Assembly (NCBI GenBank): GCA_002163975.1
Contig: CP019636.1
Coordinates: 1 to 64,000, forward strand
Source of the DNA: Nostocales cyanobacterium HT-58-2
GTDB lineage: Bacteria > Cyanobacteriota > Cyanobacteriia > Cyanobacteriales > Nostocaceae
Direction of reading: 5' to 3'
Length of the DNA: 64,000 bases
The notes under the pieces are model-generated. The model saw only the letters and a list, made by a program, of their open reading frames with translations, made no database searches and was not told the origin of the DNA. This document shows, in pieces, positions 46,776 to 55,799 of this stretch. How positions within the stretch are numbered: position 1 is the stretch's first letter; the number at the start of each line of letters is the position of its first letter. Position numbers and translations under genes: made by a program.

Positions 46776-47849
46776 ATGAACAGCAAACTTGAAAACGTTG
46801 TAACTCCGAAGCTAACTCAACCAGAAACAAAAGTTGATAAAAACGCGAAGAATTTTGCTGCTAGCTGGTACATTGCAATGCACTCCAACGCTTTGGGTAA
46901 ACAGCCGAAGGCTATCGAGCTATTTGGTCAGCCTTTAGTTGCTTGGCGAAATCAAAATGGTCATCCGGTGATTATGGAGCGTTACTGCTCACACATGGGT
47001 GCTAGTCTGGCGATTGGTAAAGTTGTCGAAGGTTGTATTCAATGTCCTTTTCATCATTGGCGCTTTGACAGTTCTGGAGAGTGTGTTGCCATTCCTGATG
47101 TCGAGCGGATTCCCCCAAGGGCTCGTCAGGCGACTTATGTTACCGCTGAAAGGTACGGTTACATTTGGATATGGTACGGTTCTCAGACTCCTCTGTTTTC
47201 TTTGCCTGAGTTTCCTGCTGCTGAAGATCAGAAGCACAACTATATGCTTTTACGATTTACAAATAACACCAAAACAACAGCGCGACGAGTGATTGAAAAC
47301 CCGTATGACCATTATCATATAACTGCACTACATCAGATAAAGGTTTCTGGTCCCCTTAAACTGACTCTGCTTAATGACCAGTACCTAATACAACAGAACG
47401 ATCTACCTATTCAAAAAGACGCTTGGTTTGGAGTCTCAATTGAATTTCCGATTAATAAGTATATAGGGAAACTAGGTCCGCTGGTCCAGGCTTTAGGGAT
47501 AGATGCTAAAAGTTTTATGATGCGAGTAGATGGTTGGCCTAGTGGACATATAGCAACAGGTTTTGTAGACGGCGAGGAGAGATTTAAGATAATGGACTGT
47601 ATTATTCCGGTTGCTGAGAATGAAACAATCTCAGAGGTTTTCGTAACGGTAAAGAAAACTGGGAAGTTTTGGCTAGATATAGTTTACTATCTGGTTTTTG
47701 GTTTGCGAAGCAAAAGTGGTGCAACACAGGATGTACCAGTTTTTAATACCATAAAACCAGACGGGGGTGGAGCTTATGTCAAGTATGACTTGGGAGTTTT
47801 GAAGTTTAGAGAGTTCTATCAAAGTTGGGTTGACAAAGTCGAGAAATAG
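46776..47849 (+). CDS. Rieske non-haem iron oxygenase
   Basis: A 357-residue oxygenase alpha-subunit-like protein. The Rieske [2Fe-2S] ligands are Cys71 and His73 (CSHMGA) and Cys90 and His93 (CPFHHW). The mononuclear iron site is in ENPYDHYHITALH, with Asp178, His181 and His186 spaced as the family requires. The form resembles single-component ring or terpenoid hydroxylases of the VanA/KshA/PaO group that borrow electrons from ferredoxin. In context it is a tailoring enzyme for the terpene or aromatic part. It lies 59 bp after the cyclase. Start ATG at 46776. Confidence 0.9.
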   Translation: MNSKLENVVTPKLTQPETKVDKNAKNFAASWYIAMHSNALGKQPKAIELFGQPLVAWRNQNGHPVIMERYCSHMGASLAIGKVVEGCIQCPFHHWRFDSSGECVAIPDVERIPPRARQATYVTAERYGYIWIWYGSQTPLFSLPEFPAAEDQKHNYMLLRFTNNTKTTARRVIENPYDHYHITALHQIKVSGPLKLTLLNDQYLIQQNDLPIQKDAWFGVSIEFPINKYIGKLGPLVQALGIDAKSFMMRVDGWPSGHIATGFVDGEERFKIMDCIIPVAENETISEVFVTVKKTGKFWLDIVYYLVFGLRSKSGATQDVPVFNTIKPDGGGAYVKYDLGVLKFREFYQSWVDKVEK

Positions 47850-47933
47850 AATTGTCTGAAAACTGCTCAAACTGTTCATTCAACAGATGTAAAACATCGC
47901 ACACTATATTCAGAAAAAAGGCTTACATATCCT

Positions 47934-48755
47934 ATGTCTAAATGGAATGCACAAGATTACCACAACCAATCTACTTATCAACAAAGTGTAGGGCGGGAAT
48001 TAGTTACGAAACTTGACTTAAAAGGAAATGAAAGGATATTAGATATTGGTTGTGGGGATGGAAAAGTCACCGCTGAGATAGCAACTCACGTACCCAATGG
48101 CTCTGTTCTAGGTATTGACAGTTCTGAAGAGATGATTAGCTTTGCCAAGGAACAGTTTTCTCCTAGCAATTTTCCTAATTGCACCTTCCAGTGTATGAAT
48201 GCAGAAAGTCTAAATTTTAACAATGAATTTGATGTGATAGTTTCATTTTTCTGTCTGCATTGGGTTCTTGACCATGCACCAGTTCTTGAAGGTATTAAAA
48301 ATAGCTTAAAAGCGAATGGTAGAACCCTAATGACGTTTGTTGGTAAGCCTAAAGATACTGATGGAACAAGCAATGCCTTGAAAACAATTATTCAGAGTCA
48401 AAGATGGAACGAATACTTCCAGGATTTTACTTCGCCTTTTGGCTTTTACGACCCAGAAGAGTATGAAAAATTGTTAGAAAGTGTCGGCTTAAAAGCAAAT
48501 CGTGTGGAATCAATCCTAACACACATCATTTATCAGGGTAAGGAAGACATTGTAAGACACGCACTAGCAATAGACCATTACTTGACTAATAGAATACCTA
48601 AAGATTTACTTCCGGAATTTGTTGATGATTTAGCCAACACATATATAGAATTTAGTCAGAAAGATACCACGGGTTTGATCTATATTCCCCTCAGGAAGTT
48701 GGAAGTAGAAGCAACGAAAGTAGAAAAAACTTCACTCATACTGTCGGTGTCTTGA
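47934..48755 (+). CDS. Class I SAM-dependent methyltransferase
   Basis: A 273-residue methyltransferase. SAM-binding motif I is ILDIGCGDGKVTAEIA, followed by VLGIDSSEEMISFA and VIVSFFCLHWVLDH. The pattern (MSKWNAQDYHNQSTYQQ start, LHWV after motif II) resembles the trans-aconitate/juvenile-hormone-acid type that methylates carboxylates. A carboxyl methyl ester on the 4-hydroxybenzoate head is therefore a reasonable guess, though not shown by sequence. It lies 84 bp after the Rieske gene in the same direction. Confidence 0.86.
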   Translation: MSKWNAQDYHNQSTYQQSVGRELVTKLDLKGNERILDIGCGDGKVTAEIATHVPNGSVLGIDSSEEMISFAKEQFSPSNFPNCTFQCMNAESLNFNNEFDVIVSFFCLHWVLDHAPVLEGIKNSLKANGRTLMTFVGKPKDTDGTSNALKTIIQSQRWNEYFQDFTSPFGFYDPEEYEKLLESVGLKANRVESILTHIIYQGKEDIVRHALAIDHYLTNRIPKDLLPEFVDDLANTYIEFSQKDTTGLIYIPLRKLEVEATKVEKTSLILSVS

Positions 48756-48877
48756 GAGTGCATTATGCACAAAAGTTAAGATGAAGGTTAAGTATTTAGG
48801 GAGAAACAAATGAGCAGTCAGCTTGACAGTATCTAAGGCAGAGCAATAGACCAAATAAATTACCCAATAAGAGTGGG

Positions 48878-48929
48878 GTGGGCATCCTGGAGCGCCCAGT
48901 TTATGGGACGCTCCCCAAAGCCATCCCAC
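48878..48929. repeat. Imperfect hairpin, interspersed type
   Basis: Outer GTGGG (48878-48882) pairs with CCCAC (48925-48929), and inner GGAGCG (48889-48894) pairs with CGCTCC (48909-48914). It resembles the GGGTGGGCATC-type repeats scattered through cyanobacterial intergenes. It lies between the methyltransferase and ispH and may mark a transcript end. The remaining 438-bp gap holds nothing else that I recognise. Confidence 0.5.
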
Positions 48930-49193
48930 AAGAAAAAGTTGGATATTTTTTAAGAAAGGAAGTCCCTAACGCTCTTCCATCACTTTAGTCAGAGAAAAAT
49001 CAAAGGCAAAATCACCAAACCCAGACAGTGTTAGGGATTTGGACTTTAATTTCTCACACAAAGCCTGAAACGTTTATTGCTGCGTAAAGCATGAGTGCAG
49101 CAAGGGTTACAGAATATTCTTTGGAGAGAGTGATGGAACGCTAAGTGGTAAGCAAACAGCATTTTTATTGACTAATAATATGAGGAACAGCAG

Positions 49194-50396
49194 ATGGATA
49201 CCAAAGCCTTTAAGCGCACGCTTCAGAGTTCACAAAACTACTATCGCAAAGGATTTGGACGCTCACAAGAAGTGACACAGTTACTGCGCTTCGAGTATCA
49301 GAGCAATTTGATTCAGCAAATTCGAGACAACTGCTATACATTGCAAAGGGGCAACGTAACGATTAAGCTGGCAGAAGCATTTGGATTTTGCTGGGGGGTG
49401 GAACGAGCGATCGCTCTTGCATATGAAACACGTCAGCAATTTCCCAATGAGCGCATTTGGCTCACCAACGAAATCATTCACAACCCCTTAGTCAACCAAA
49501 ACATGAGTGAAATGCAGGTTGAATTTATTCCAGTTAACGAAAAGGGGCAGAAGGATTTTTCCGTAGTTGCACAAGAAGATGTTGTTATTTTGCCTGCTTT
49601 TGGAGCCAGCGTTCAAGAGATGCAACTGTTGAACGAGAAAGGGTGTAAGATTATGGATACAACCTGCCCGTGGGTTTCCAAAGTGTGGAACAGTGTCGAG
49701 AAACACAAAAAAGGAAACTACACCTCAATCATCCACGGCAAGTACAAGCATGAAGAAACAATTGCGACTAGTTCTTTCGCTGATAAGTACTTGGTCGTCT
49801 TGAATCTGCAAGAAGCTGAATATGTCTGCAATTACATCCTCAATGGTGGTGACCGCTCTGAATTTTTAGCCAAATTTGCTCGTGCTCATTCTCCTGGATT
49901 TGATCCGGACACCGACTTGGAAAGGATAGGTATTGCCAATCAAACCACCATGCTTAAGGGAGAAACTGAGCAAATAGGCAAGCTTTTTGAGCGAACGCTC
50001 ATGCGTAAATATGGTCCAGCCGAAATCAACAATCATTTCCTCAGCTTCAATACCATCTGCGATGCTACCCAAGAACGTCAGGATGCAATGTTTAAGATGG
50101 TAGAAGAAAAGTTGGACTTGATGGTGGTCGTTGGCGGTTTTAACTCTTCCAACACAACTCAACTTCAAACTATCCCAAGCCAACATGGAATTCCTTCCTA
50201 TCACATTGATAGTGCAGAACGCATTGGACCTCTTAATCGCATTGAGCACAAAAAGTTGCACTCGAGTTTAGAAATAGTAGAAAACTGGCTACCATCCGGT
50301 CCAATTGTAGTAGGAATTACTTCTGGAGCCTCTACCCCAGATAAAGTTGTTTCCGATGTGATTGAGAAGATTTTTGACATCAAGGCAGCTATCTAG
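49194..50396 (+). CDS. ispH: HMBPP reductase IspH (LytB)
   Basis: IspH reduces HMBPP to IPP and DMAPP, the final MEP step, using an iron-sulfur cluster. The 400-residue length and N-terminal extension ([20 protein letters not shown]) are the cyanobacterial/plastid form. The cluster Cys residues are seen in [22 protein letters not shown] and [12 protein letters not shown]; the active-site His is in IIHNPLVN and the Glu in the [10 protein letters not shown] region. It ends [21 protein letters not shown] truncated copy of this last segment recurs 1.5 kb downstream. Confidence 0.96.
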   Translation: MDTKAFKRTLQSSQNYYRKGFGRSQEVTQLLRFEYQSNLIQQIRDNCYTLQRGNVTIKLAEAFGFCWGVERAIALAYETRQQFPNERIWLTNEIIHNPLVNQNMSEMQVEFIPVNEKGQKDFSVVAQEDVVILPAFGASVQEMQLLNEKGCKIMDTTCPWVSKVWNSVEKHKKGNYTSIIHGKYKHEETIATSSFADKYLVVLNLQEAEYVCNYILNGGDRSEFLAKFARAHSPGFDPDTDLERIGIANQTTMLKGETEQIGKLFERTLMRKYGPAEINNHFLSFNTICDATQERQDAMFKMVEEKLDLMVVVGGFNSSNTTQLQTIPSQHGIPSYHIDSAERIGPLNRIEHKKLHSSLEIVENWLPSGPIVVGITSGASTPDKVVSDVIEKIFDIKAAI

Positions 50397-50459
50397 CAAC
50401 GTACTTCATCGAGTCAGTCAGGTCAGCAACTTTTAGAGTCCGCAAAGGAGCAAGGTGTA

Positions 50460-51830
50460 ATGAATACAATATTACAGCAACAAAAAAACCACCATCGTCA
50501 AGCATTGCGTCCCCCATTGGCTAAAGGTTTGCCTGTTTTAGGCAACGCTCTAGATTTAGCAGGTGATGTGGGTGACTTTTTGCGGAAGAAGTACTTGGAA
50601 TTGGGACCGGTTTTTCGCGTCCGTGCTCTGAATCGGGAGATGGTCGTTCTTGCTGGACGAGAAGCGAATTTGTTTTTTTCTAAAGAAGGAACGAAATACT
50701 TCGCTTCCCGTGCGGTTTGGCAGGATTTTAATGCCCAGCTTGGTATCTCGCGATCCTTAATCAATATGGATGGTCCGGACCATACCAAGTATCGCAACCA
50801 GCTTAAACCAGGATATTCCGTTGCTATGCTTGAACAAAACTTAGACCAAGCAGTCGCAATTGTCAGACAAGAGGTAGCAACCTGGTCAACCATCAAGCCA
50901 CAGCCTGTGTTCAATTTGATGCAGCGGATTATCATCCAACAACTTGGCTTGTTAATAACTAACTACTCCCCTCACGAGTATCTGGATGACTTGATCCTGT
51001 TTTCTCGGATTCTAACAGCGACTACAATAGGGAAGCAACGACCGAAATTTCTGACTTACCTGCCTGCCTATCAACGCGCAAAGGCACGGGTGTTTGAATT
51101 AGCACGCAAGGTTATAGCTACCCATAGCACCGAATTGAGGGGAGATCGTCATCCTGACTTGATTGACCATCTGCTCCAGTTCGTTAAGCAAGAACCGGAA
51201 TTCCTGTCAAAGCAGGAAGATCGCATTAACGCAGCGATGACTCCATTCCTTGCAGGAGTAGATACTGCTGCTAGTGTAACTGCATTCTTGCTCTATTCCC
51301 TGCTCAAACATCCAGACATTTTGGAGCAAGCAACTGTTGAAGCAAATGCACTTTTTGCCAATGACACGCTCACGCCTGATAATTTGCGTAAGCTAGATGT
51401 CTTGCAGCGGGTGACTCTAGAAACCCTACGGATGTACCCGATTGCTCCAGTTCTGTTCCGCAGCGTTACGGTTCCCTTCGAGTTTGCGGGATACCGCATC
51501 GAAGCCGGACAGCGGGTACTTATTGCTATAAGCTTACCGCACCATCTGCCTGAATTCTATCCTAATCCTTTCCAGTTTGACATTGAGCGCTACAGCAAAG
51601 GCAGAGAAGAACATCGCCAGCCAGGTGTATTTGCACCTTTTGGTTTAGGTTCACATCTGTGCTTAGGTATGAATTTTGCACAAGCACTGATCCCGCTTAA
51701 TATCGCAACCATACTCCACGCAGTTCGCCTGTCGATGGTTCCAGCAAACTATCAACTTCAGATTGATCCAATACCTACGCCAAGTCCTAATAAGAAGTTC
51801 CAAATACGAGTTGCAGAACAGTTGGAATAG
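50460..51830 (+). CDS. Cytochrome P450 monooxygenase
   Basis: A 456-residue P450. The haem Cys401 is in FGLGSHLCLG, the ExxR helix is ETLR at 321-324, and the oxygen-activating I-helix is AGVDTA at 265-270. Pro-rich start LRPPLAKGLPVLGNA fits a soluble bacterial enzyme. It lies 63 bp downstream of ispH inside the cluster, so it is a likely tailoring oxygenase; with the upstream FAD monooxygenase wrecked it is one candidate for an epoxidation or hydroxylation step before or after cyclisation. Family number and substrate cannot be set by eye. Confidence 0.92.
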   Translation: MNTILQQQKNHHRQALRPPLAKGLPVLGNALDLAGDVGDFLRKKYLELGPVFRVRALNREMVVLAGREANLFFSKEGTKYFASRAVWQDFNAQLGISRSLINMDGPDHTKYRNQLKPGYSVAMLEQNLDQAVAIVRQEVATWSTIKPQPVFNLMQRIIIQQLGLLITNYSPHEYLDDLILFSRILTATTIGKQRPKFLTYLPAYQRAKARVFELARKVIATHSTELRGDRHPDLIDHLLQFVKQEPEFLSKQEDRINAAMTPFLAGVDTAASVTAFLLYSLLKHPDILEQATVEANALFANDTLTPDNLRKLDVLQRVTLETLRMYPIAPVLFRSVTVPFEFAGYRIEAGQRVLIAISLPHHLPEFYPNPFQFDIERYSKGREEHRQPGVFAPFGLGSHLCLGMNFAQALIPLNIATILHAVRLSMVPANYQLQIDPIPTPSPNKKFQIRVAEQLE

Positions 51831-51931
51831 TGATGAATTTAGTACTTCAACAAAAAGTTATCACTACTTACTTTTTGATGAAGAATATTCAAGACTTAAA
51901 ACACTTTTATCTTAATGTGCATTGCATTGTC

Positions 51932-51989
51932 TGACTACAGATAAAGTTTTGCCGATGCTATCGAAAAGATTTTCGACATTAAGCCAGTA
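51932..51989 (+). pseudogene. ispH: Relic of a second ispH 3' end
   Basis: Codons reading DKV, then (after a one-base slip) [14 protein letters not shown], correspond to the last 17 residues of the intact IspH ([18 protein letters not shown]). The nucleotide sequence AAAAGATTTTCGACATTAAG aligns with the ispH terminus. One base is missing between DKV and the rest, so it is not translated. It lies 102 bp after the P450 and 78 bp before ispE, suggesting that an older ispH-ispE junction was split or duplicated when the ispH-P450 segment was arranged. Confidence 0.75.
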
Positions 51990-52066
51990 ATGTGTAAGTA
52001 GGTTAATTATTAATTGGTGATTGCATCAACTATGATTTACAACCCATTAACACTTTTGAATTTTGA

Positions 52067-53032
52067 ATGCGTGAATTTTTTATGCACTCTTACTCCCTGA
52101 TTGCCTCGGCAAAAATTAATTTATACTTGGAGATTATCCGCGCTCGTCCAGATGGCTACCACGATCTGGTCATGGTGCTCCAAAGTATCGACTTAGCAGA
52201 CCAAATTGACCTCCATTCACGCTCGGATGATTCTATCTGTCTGCATTGCAACCATCCAGAAGTGCCTCAAGACCATAACAATCTGGCTTACAAAGCAGCA
52301 GCACTGATGGCAGCAAAATTTCCTGATGCCTTTGCTAAATATGGCGGTGTCGATATTACAATCCATAAGCGGATTCCCGTTGGAGCAGGATTGGCTGGTG
52401 GTTCTACAAATGCTGCTGCGGTTTTGATTGGGTTGGATTTGATGTGGAACCTAAAATTGAGCGACAAACAATTACAATACTTGGGTTCTTTACTCGGGTC
52501 GGATGTCCCTTTCTGTATTGTTGGCGGTACAATGCTAGCAACAGGACGAGGCGAATACCTAACTCCTTTGCCAGTCCTGGATAGTTTCTATGTCGTCTTG
52601 GGTAAGTACCGTAGTCTTTCGGTTTCAACTGCTTGGGCTTATCAGACATTCCGTCATCTATACTTTGGCTCTCACGTATCAGATTCTCTTACTATAGAGA
52701 ATCTTAGACAGCCTGTCTGTTCAGCAGATATGGTATCTGCTATCAATCACCAAAATCAGCAGCAAATTGGTCAGTTGATCTACAATGACCTCGAACGGGT
52801 GGTGCTCCCAGAATATCGAAAAGTGCAGCGGCTCAAAGAAGAATTCCAACGGTTAGGCTGTCCTGCAATGATGTCGGGTTCTGGTCCTACTGTGTTTGCT
52901 TTGACTAACTCTCAGGCAAAAGCACAGCAAGTTTTAGAATCTGTAAAGACAGCTATTGCTGACCCTGATTTAGAGTTGTGGGTTTCACGATTCACCCCTT
53001 CCAGTATTCGTGTTGCATCCTTTCACAAATAA
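52067..53032 (+). CDS. ispE: 4-diphosphocytidyl-2-C-methylerythritol kinase IspE
   Basis: IspE phosphorylates CDP-methylerythritol, the fourth MEP step. The 321-residue GHMP kinase has the N-terminal SAKINLYLEIIRARPDGYHDL, the ATP loop PVGAGLAGGSTNAAAVLIGL and the C-terminal PAMMSGSGPTVFAL. The first ATG at 52067 gives MREFFMHSYSL; the ATG at 52082 gives MHSYSLIASAKINLYLE, closer to the family, so the true start may be there. A kinase gene follows after 20 bp. Confidence 0.94.
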   Translation: MREFFMHSYSLIASAKINLYLEIIRARPDGYHDLVMVLQSIDLADQIDLHSRSDDSICLHCNHPEVPQDHNNLAYKAAALMAAKFPDAFAKYGGVDITIHKRIPVGAGLAGGSTNAAAVLIGLDLMWNLKLSDKQLQYLGSLLGSDVPFCIVGGTMLATGRGEYLTPLPVLDSFYVVLGKYRSLSVSTAWAYQTFRHLYFGSHVSDSLTIENLRQPVCSADMVSAINHQNQQQIGQLIYNDLERVVLPEYRKVQRLKEEFQRLGCPAMMSGSGPTVFALTNSQAKAQQVLESVKTAIADPDLELWVSRFTPSSIRVASFHK

Positions 53033-53052
53033 GTTGTTTGTTTGGAGTACAT

Positions 53053-53631
53053 ATGGTGAAGATTATTGCAATTGTCGGTATGGCTGGCTCTGGTAAAAGT
53101 ATGGTAGCTAGCTATATAAAGAATAAAGGCTTTCCCATCATTCGTTTTGGAGAAATTATTATCCGGGAAGTAGAAAAGCGGGCACTATCAATCACACCAA
53201 GTAATGAGCAAATAGTCAGAGAAGAATTGAGAACCAAACACGGAATGGATGTATGTGCCCAAAAAGCATTGCCACTTATTAGAGAAAAAATGTTAGACCA
53301 TCAATTAGTCATTATTGATGGTCTCTATAGTTTTAGTGAATATAAAACTCTCAAAAAAGAGTTTGACAATGAACTACTCGTTTTAGCCGTTTTTACTCCT
53401 AAAGCTATAAGATATGAACGACTCACTTTAAGACAAGAAAGACCTTTAACAATTAAAGAAGCAGAAAAAAGAGATTTTATGGAAATTGAGAGAATTGAAA
53501 AAGGTGGTCCAATTGCTATGGCAGATTTAACCATAATTAATGATGGAACTTTGTATCAATTGCAAAGAAAATTAGAAGATTTTCTTGCAAACATATTACA
53601 AGGTATTTCTCCTGCAATCTGTAAAGTCTAA
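53053..53631 (+). CDS. P-loop kinase, UPF0200/dephospho-CoA-kinase-like
   Basis: A 192-residue protein from the ATG at 53053. Walker A is GMAGSGKS at about residues 9-16, followed by the adenylate/shikimate-kinase-like FGEIIIREVEKRALS and REELRTKHGMDVCAQKALPLI. A Walker B-like LVIIDGLYSFSEYK and a lid region RLTLRQERPLTIKEAEKRD follow. The pattern is closest to archaeal UPF0200 nucleotide-kinase-like proteins, which are unusual in cyanobacteria. It sits 20 bp after ispE and 194 bp before dxr, so a role in phosphate chemistry of the isoprenoid supply is possible. No substrate is established. Confidence 0.75.
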   Translation: MVKIIAIVGMAGSGKSMVASYIKNKGFPIIRFGEIIIREVEKRALSITPSNEQIVREELRTKHGMDVCAQKALPLIREKMLDHQLVIIDGLYSFSEYKTLKKEFDNELLVLAVFTPKAIRYERLTLRQERPLTIKEAEKRDFMEIERIEKGGPIAMADLTIINDGTLYQLQRKLEDFLANILQGISPAICKV

Positions 53632-53825
53632 TATTTTATGATTTGATACTTGATGAATAAAAAAAAAGGAATAAAATTTGATTACGTTTTACTGTGTTTT
53701 CTAATAGTAAGTAAGCTAAGTCTACCCAAGAATAAAACTGCATTTGCAAAAGAACTGACAAAAATTTAAAATACCATTTGACGAGCGGGGCAACATAACA
53801 ATTATTTTTTTGTAATTTTACTACT

Positions 53826-55013
53826 ATGAAAGCAATATCTCTCCTTGGCTCTACAGGCTCTATTGGTACCCAAACATTGGATATTGTCAGCCAATATCCC
53901 AACAAGTTTCGGGTTGTGGGATTAGCAGCTTTGCGGAATGTAGAAATGCTGGCTGAACAAATCCGCACATACAAACCTGCGATCGCAGCTATTTGTGAAG
54001 AAACAAAACTACCAGAGCTACAAGCAGCAATCAAAGACCTCGATCCTCAACCAATTCTGTTAACAGGGGCAGAAGGGGTGATTGAGGTTGCTCGCTACGA
54101 GGAAGCTGAAGTTGTGGTGACTGGGATTGTGGGTTGTGCAGGTTTGTTGCCGACAATTGCTGCAATCAAAGCAGGAAAAGATGTTGCTTTAGCGAATAAG
54201 GAAACCCTGATTGCTGGGGGGCCAGTTGTCTTGCCTCTAGTGGAGAAGCATGGTGTGAAGCTCTTGCCTGCAGATTCTGAACATTCGGCAATTTTTCAGT
54301 GTTTGCAAGGAGTACCTAATGGAGGATTGCGTCGCATTCTACTAACAGCTTCTGGTGGAGCATTCCGGGATTGGCCAGTTGAGAAATTATCCCAAGTTAC
54401 TGTTGCCGATGCCTTGAAGCATCCCAACTGGTCAATGGGTCGCAAAATAACAGTAGATTCTGCCACTCTGATGAATAAAGGGTTGGAGGTAATTGAGGCT
54501 CACTGGTTGTTTAGGCTTGACTATGACCAAATTGACATTGTCATTCATCCTCAGAGTATTATCCATTCTTTAATTGAATTACAAGATACATCATTGCTGG
54601 CACAATTAGGTTGGCCTGATATGCGTCTGCCACTGCTATATGCTCTATCTTGGCCAGAACGAATTTATACTGATTGGCAGCAGTTAGATTTGGTGAAAGT
54701 GGGGCAGATGACTTTTCGTGCCCCAGACCACAAAAAGTATCCTTGTATGCAACTCGCTTATGCTGCTGGTCGAGTAGGAGGTTGTATGCCAGCAGTACTC
54801 AATGCTGCCAATGAGCAGGCTGTGGCTCTATTTTTGGAAGAAAGAATACGATTTCTGGATATTCCGCGTTTGATTGAACAGACGTGCGATCGCTATCAAG
54901 TCCATAATTGCTTTTCTCCGACTCTTGACGATATCATTGCTGCCGACTCTTGGGCAAGGCAGGAAGTCAAAGGTGCGAGTGAGACCTTGAATTGTGTTGC
55001 AAAAACTTTTTAA
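53826..55013 (+). CDS. dxr: 1-deoxy-D-xylulose-5-phosphate reductoisomerase (IspC)
   Basis: DXR converts DXP to methylerythritol phosphate with NADPH, the second MEP step. The 395-residue enzyme has the nucleotide loop [16 protein letters not shown] at the start, the catalytic metal region [14 protein letters not shown], the flexible loop [16 protein letters not shown], the metal-site segment [23 protein letters not shown] and [11 protein letters not shown]. Full length. It is the last biosynthetic gene before a converging hydrolase, completing five MEP steps (dxs, dxr, ispE, ispG, ispH); ispD and ispF are not here. Confidence 0.97.
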   Translation: MKAISLLGSTGSIGTQTLDIVSQYPNKFRVVGLAALRNVEMLAEQIRTYKPAIAAICEETKLPELQAAIKDLDPQPILLTGAEGVIEVARYEEAEVVVTGIVGCAGLLPTIAAIKAGKDVALANKETLIAGGPVVLPLVEKHGVKLLPADSEHSAIFQCLQGVPNGGLRRILLTASGGAFRDWPVEKLSQVTVADALKHPNWSMGRKITVDSATLMNKGLEVIEAHWLFRLDYDQIDIVIHPQSIIHSLIELQDTSLLAQLGWPDMRLPLLYALSWPERIYTDWQQLDLVKVGQMTFRAPDHKKYPCMQLAYAAGRVGGCMPAVLNAANEQAVALFLEERIRFLDIPRLIEQTCDRYQVHNCFSPTLDDIIAADSWARQEVKGASETLNCVAKTF

Positions 55014-55055
55014 GAATATACAGGAGATGGAAGCAATGATTGTCGTTATTCTTGC

Positions 55056-55799
55056 TTACAACCGTCCAAAAACCTGTCCGAAGAAAGTTGTTATTTCTGC
55101 CCAAGCTAAGGTGGCGGCAGCAGGATCGTAGCGATAACCATCATCGCGCATGAATGTATGCTCTGCCTCATATTGAAAAACTTTGTGAGGTATGCCAGCA
55201 TTCTGAAGGGCTTCGATGATAGTTTGGCGGTCATTTTCCGGCACGTGAGGGTCAAGAGTACCAAAGACAATTAGTACCTCGCTTTTCATCTCATCTACCC
55301 GCTGCAGGGTGTCGGCTACCCCTTTGCCTAATTTGCCGCTGGGGATACCAGTAGGGTAGCAGCAGGCAGTTGCCTTAATTTCGCTTCCTAAGGCTGCCCG
55401 GAAAGCTAAGTGTCCGCCAATACAAAAGCCAAGAGTGCCTATTTGACCTGGAGAAACTGAACTCTCTGCTTTCAGAAATTCGATCACAGCACGGGCGTCG
55501 GCGTCATAATCAGCGACCGGGGTTCGGCGAGCATTGTCATTGCCTCGCATTCGACCAAGATCATCAGGCTCAATGACCAAACCAACTGGCTCAATTCGAT
55601 GAAAAATTTCCGGGGCGGCTACGACATAGCCATGTCCAGCCAAGTAGTCAACCAGACGAATGATTGCCCCACCTAACTGGTAGATATCACTGTAGAACAG
55701 AATGCCTGGATAAAGTCCTGCTGGTTTGGGAGCGGCTATGTAAACACGCATTAAACTATCATTGACTCTCAACTCAACATTGCGTTTAGTGATTTGCAC
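55056..55799 (-). CDS. Dienelactone hydrolase-family protein
   Basis: A 247-residue alpha/beta hydrolase. The nucleophile is a Cys in GFCIGGHLAF (the DLH-type G-x-C-x-G elbow), with the acid in VFGTLDPHVPENDR and the His in YEAEHTFMRDDGYRYDP. Other family members hydrolyse enol-lactones in aromatic breakdown or act as general esterases. It points against the cluster direction, converging with dxr across 42 bp, and may be unrelated to it or may act on a lactone or ester of the product. Confidence 0.87.
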   Translation of the reverse strand: MQITKRNVELRVNDSLMRVYIAAPKPAGLYPGILFYSDIYQLGGAIIRLVDYLAGHGYVVAAPEIFHRIEPVGLVIEPDDLGRMRGNDNARRTPVADYDADARAVIEFLKAESSVSPGQIGTLGFCIGGHLAFRAALGSEIKATACCYPTGIPSGKLGKGVADTLQRVDEMKSEVLIVFGTLDPHVPENDRQTIIEALQNAGIPHKVFQYEAEHTFMRDDGYRYDPAAATLAWAEITTFFGQVFGRL

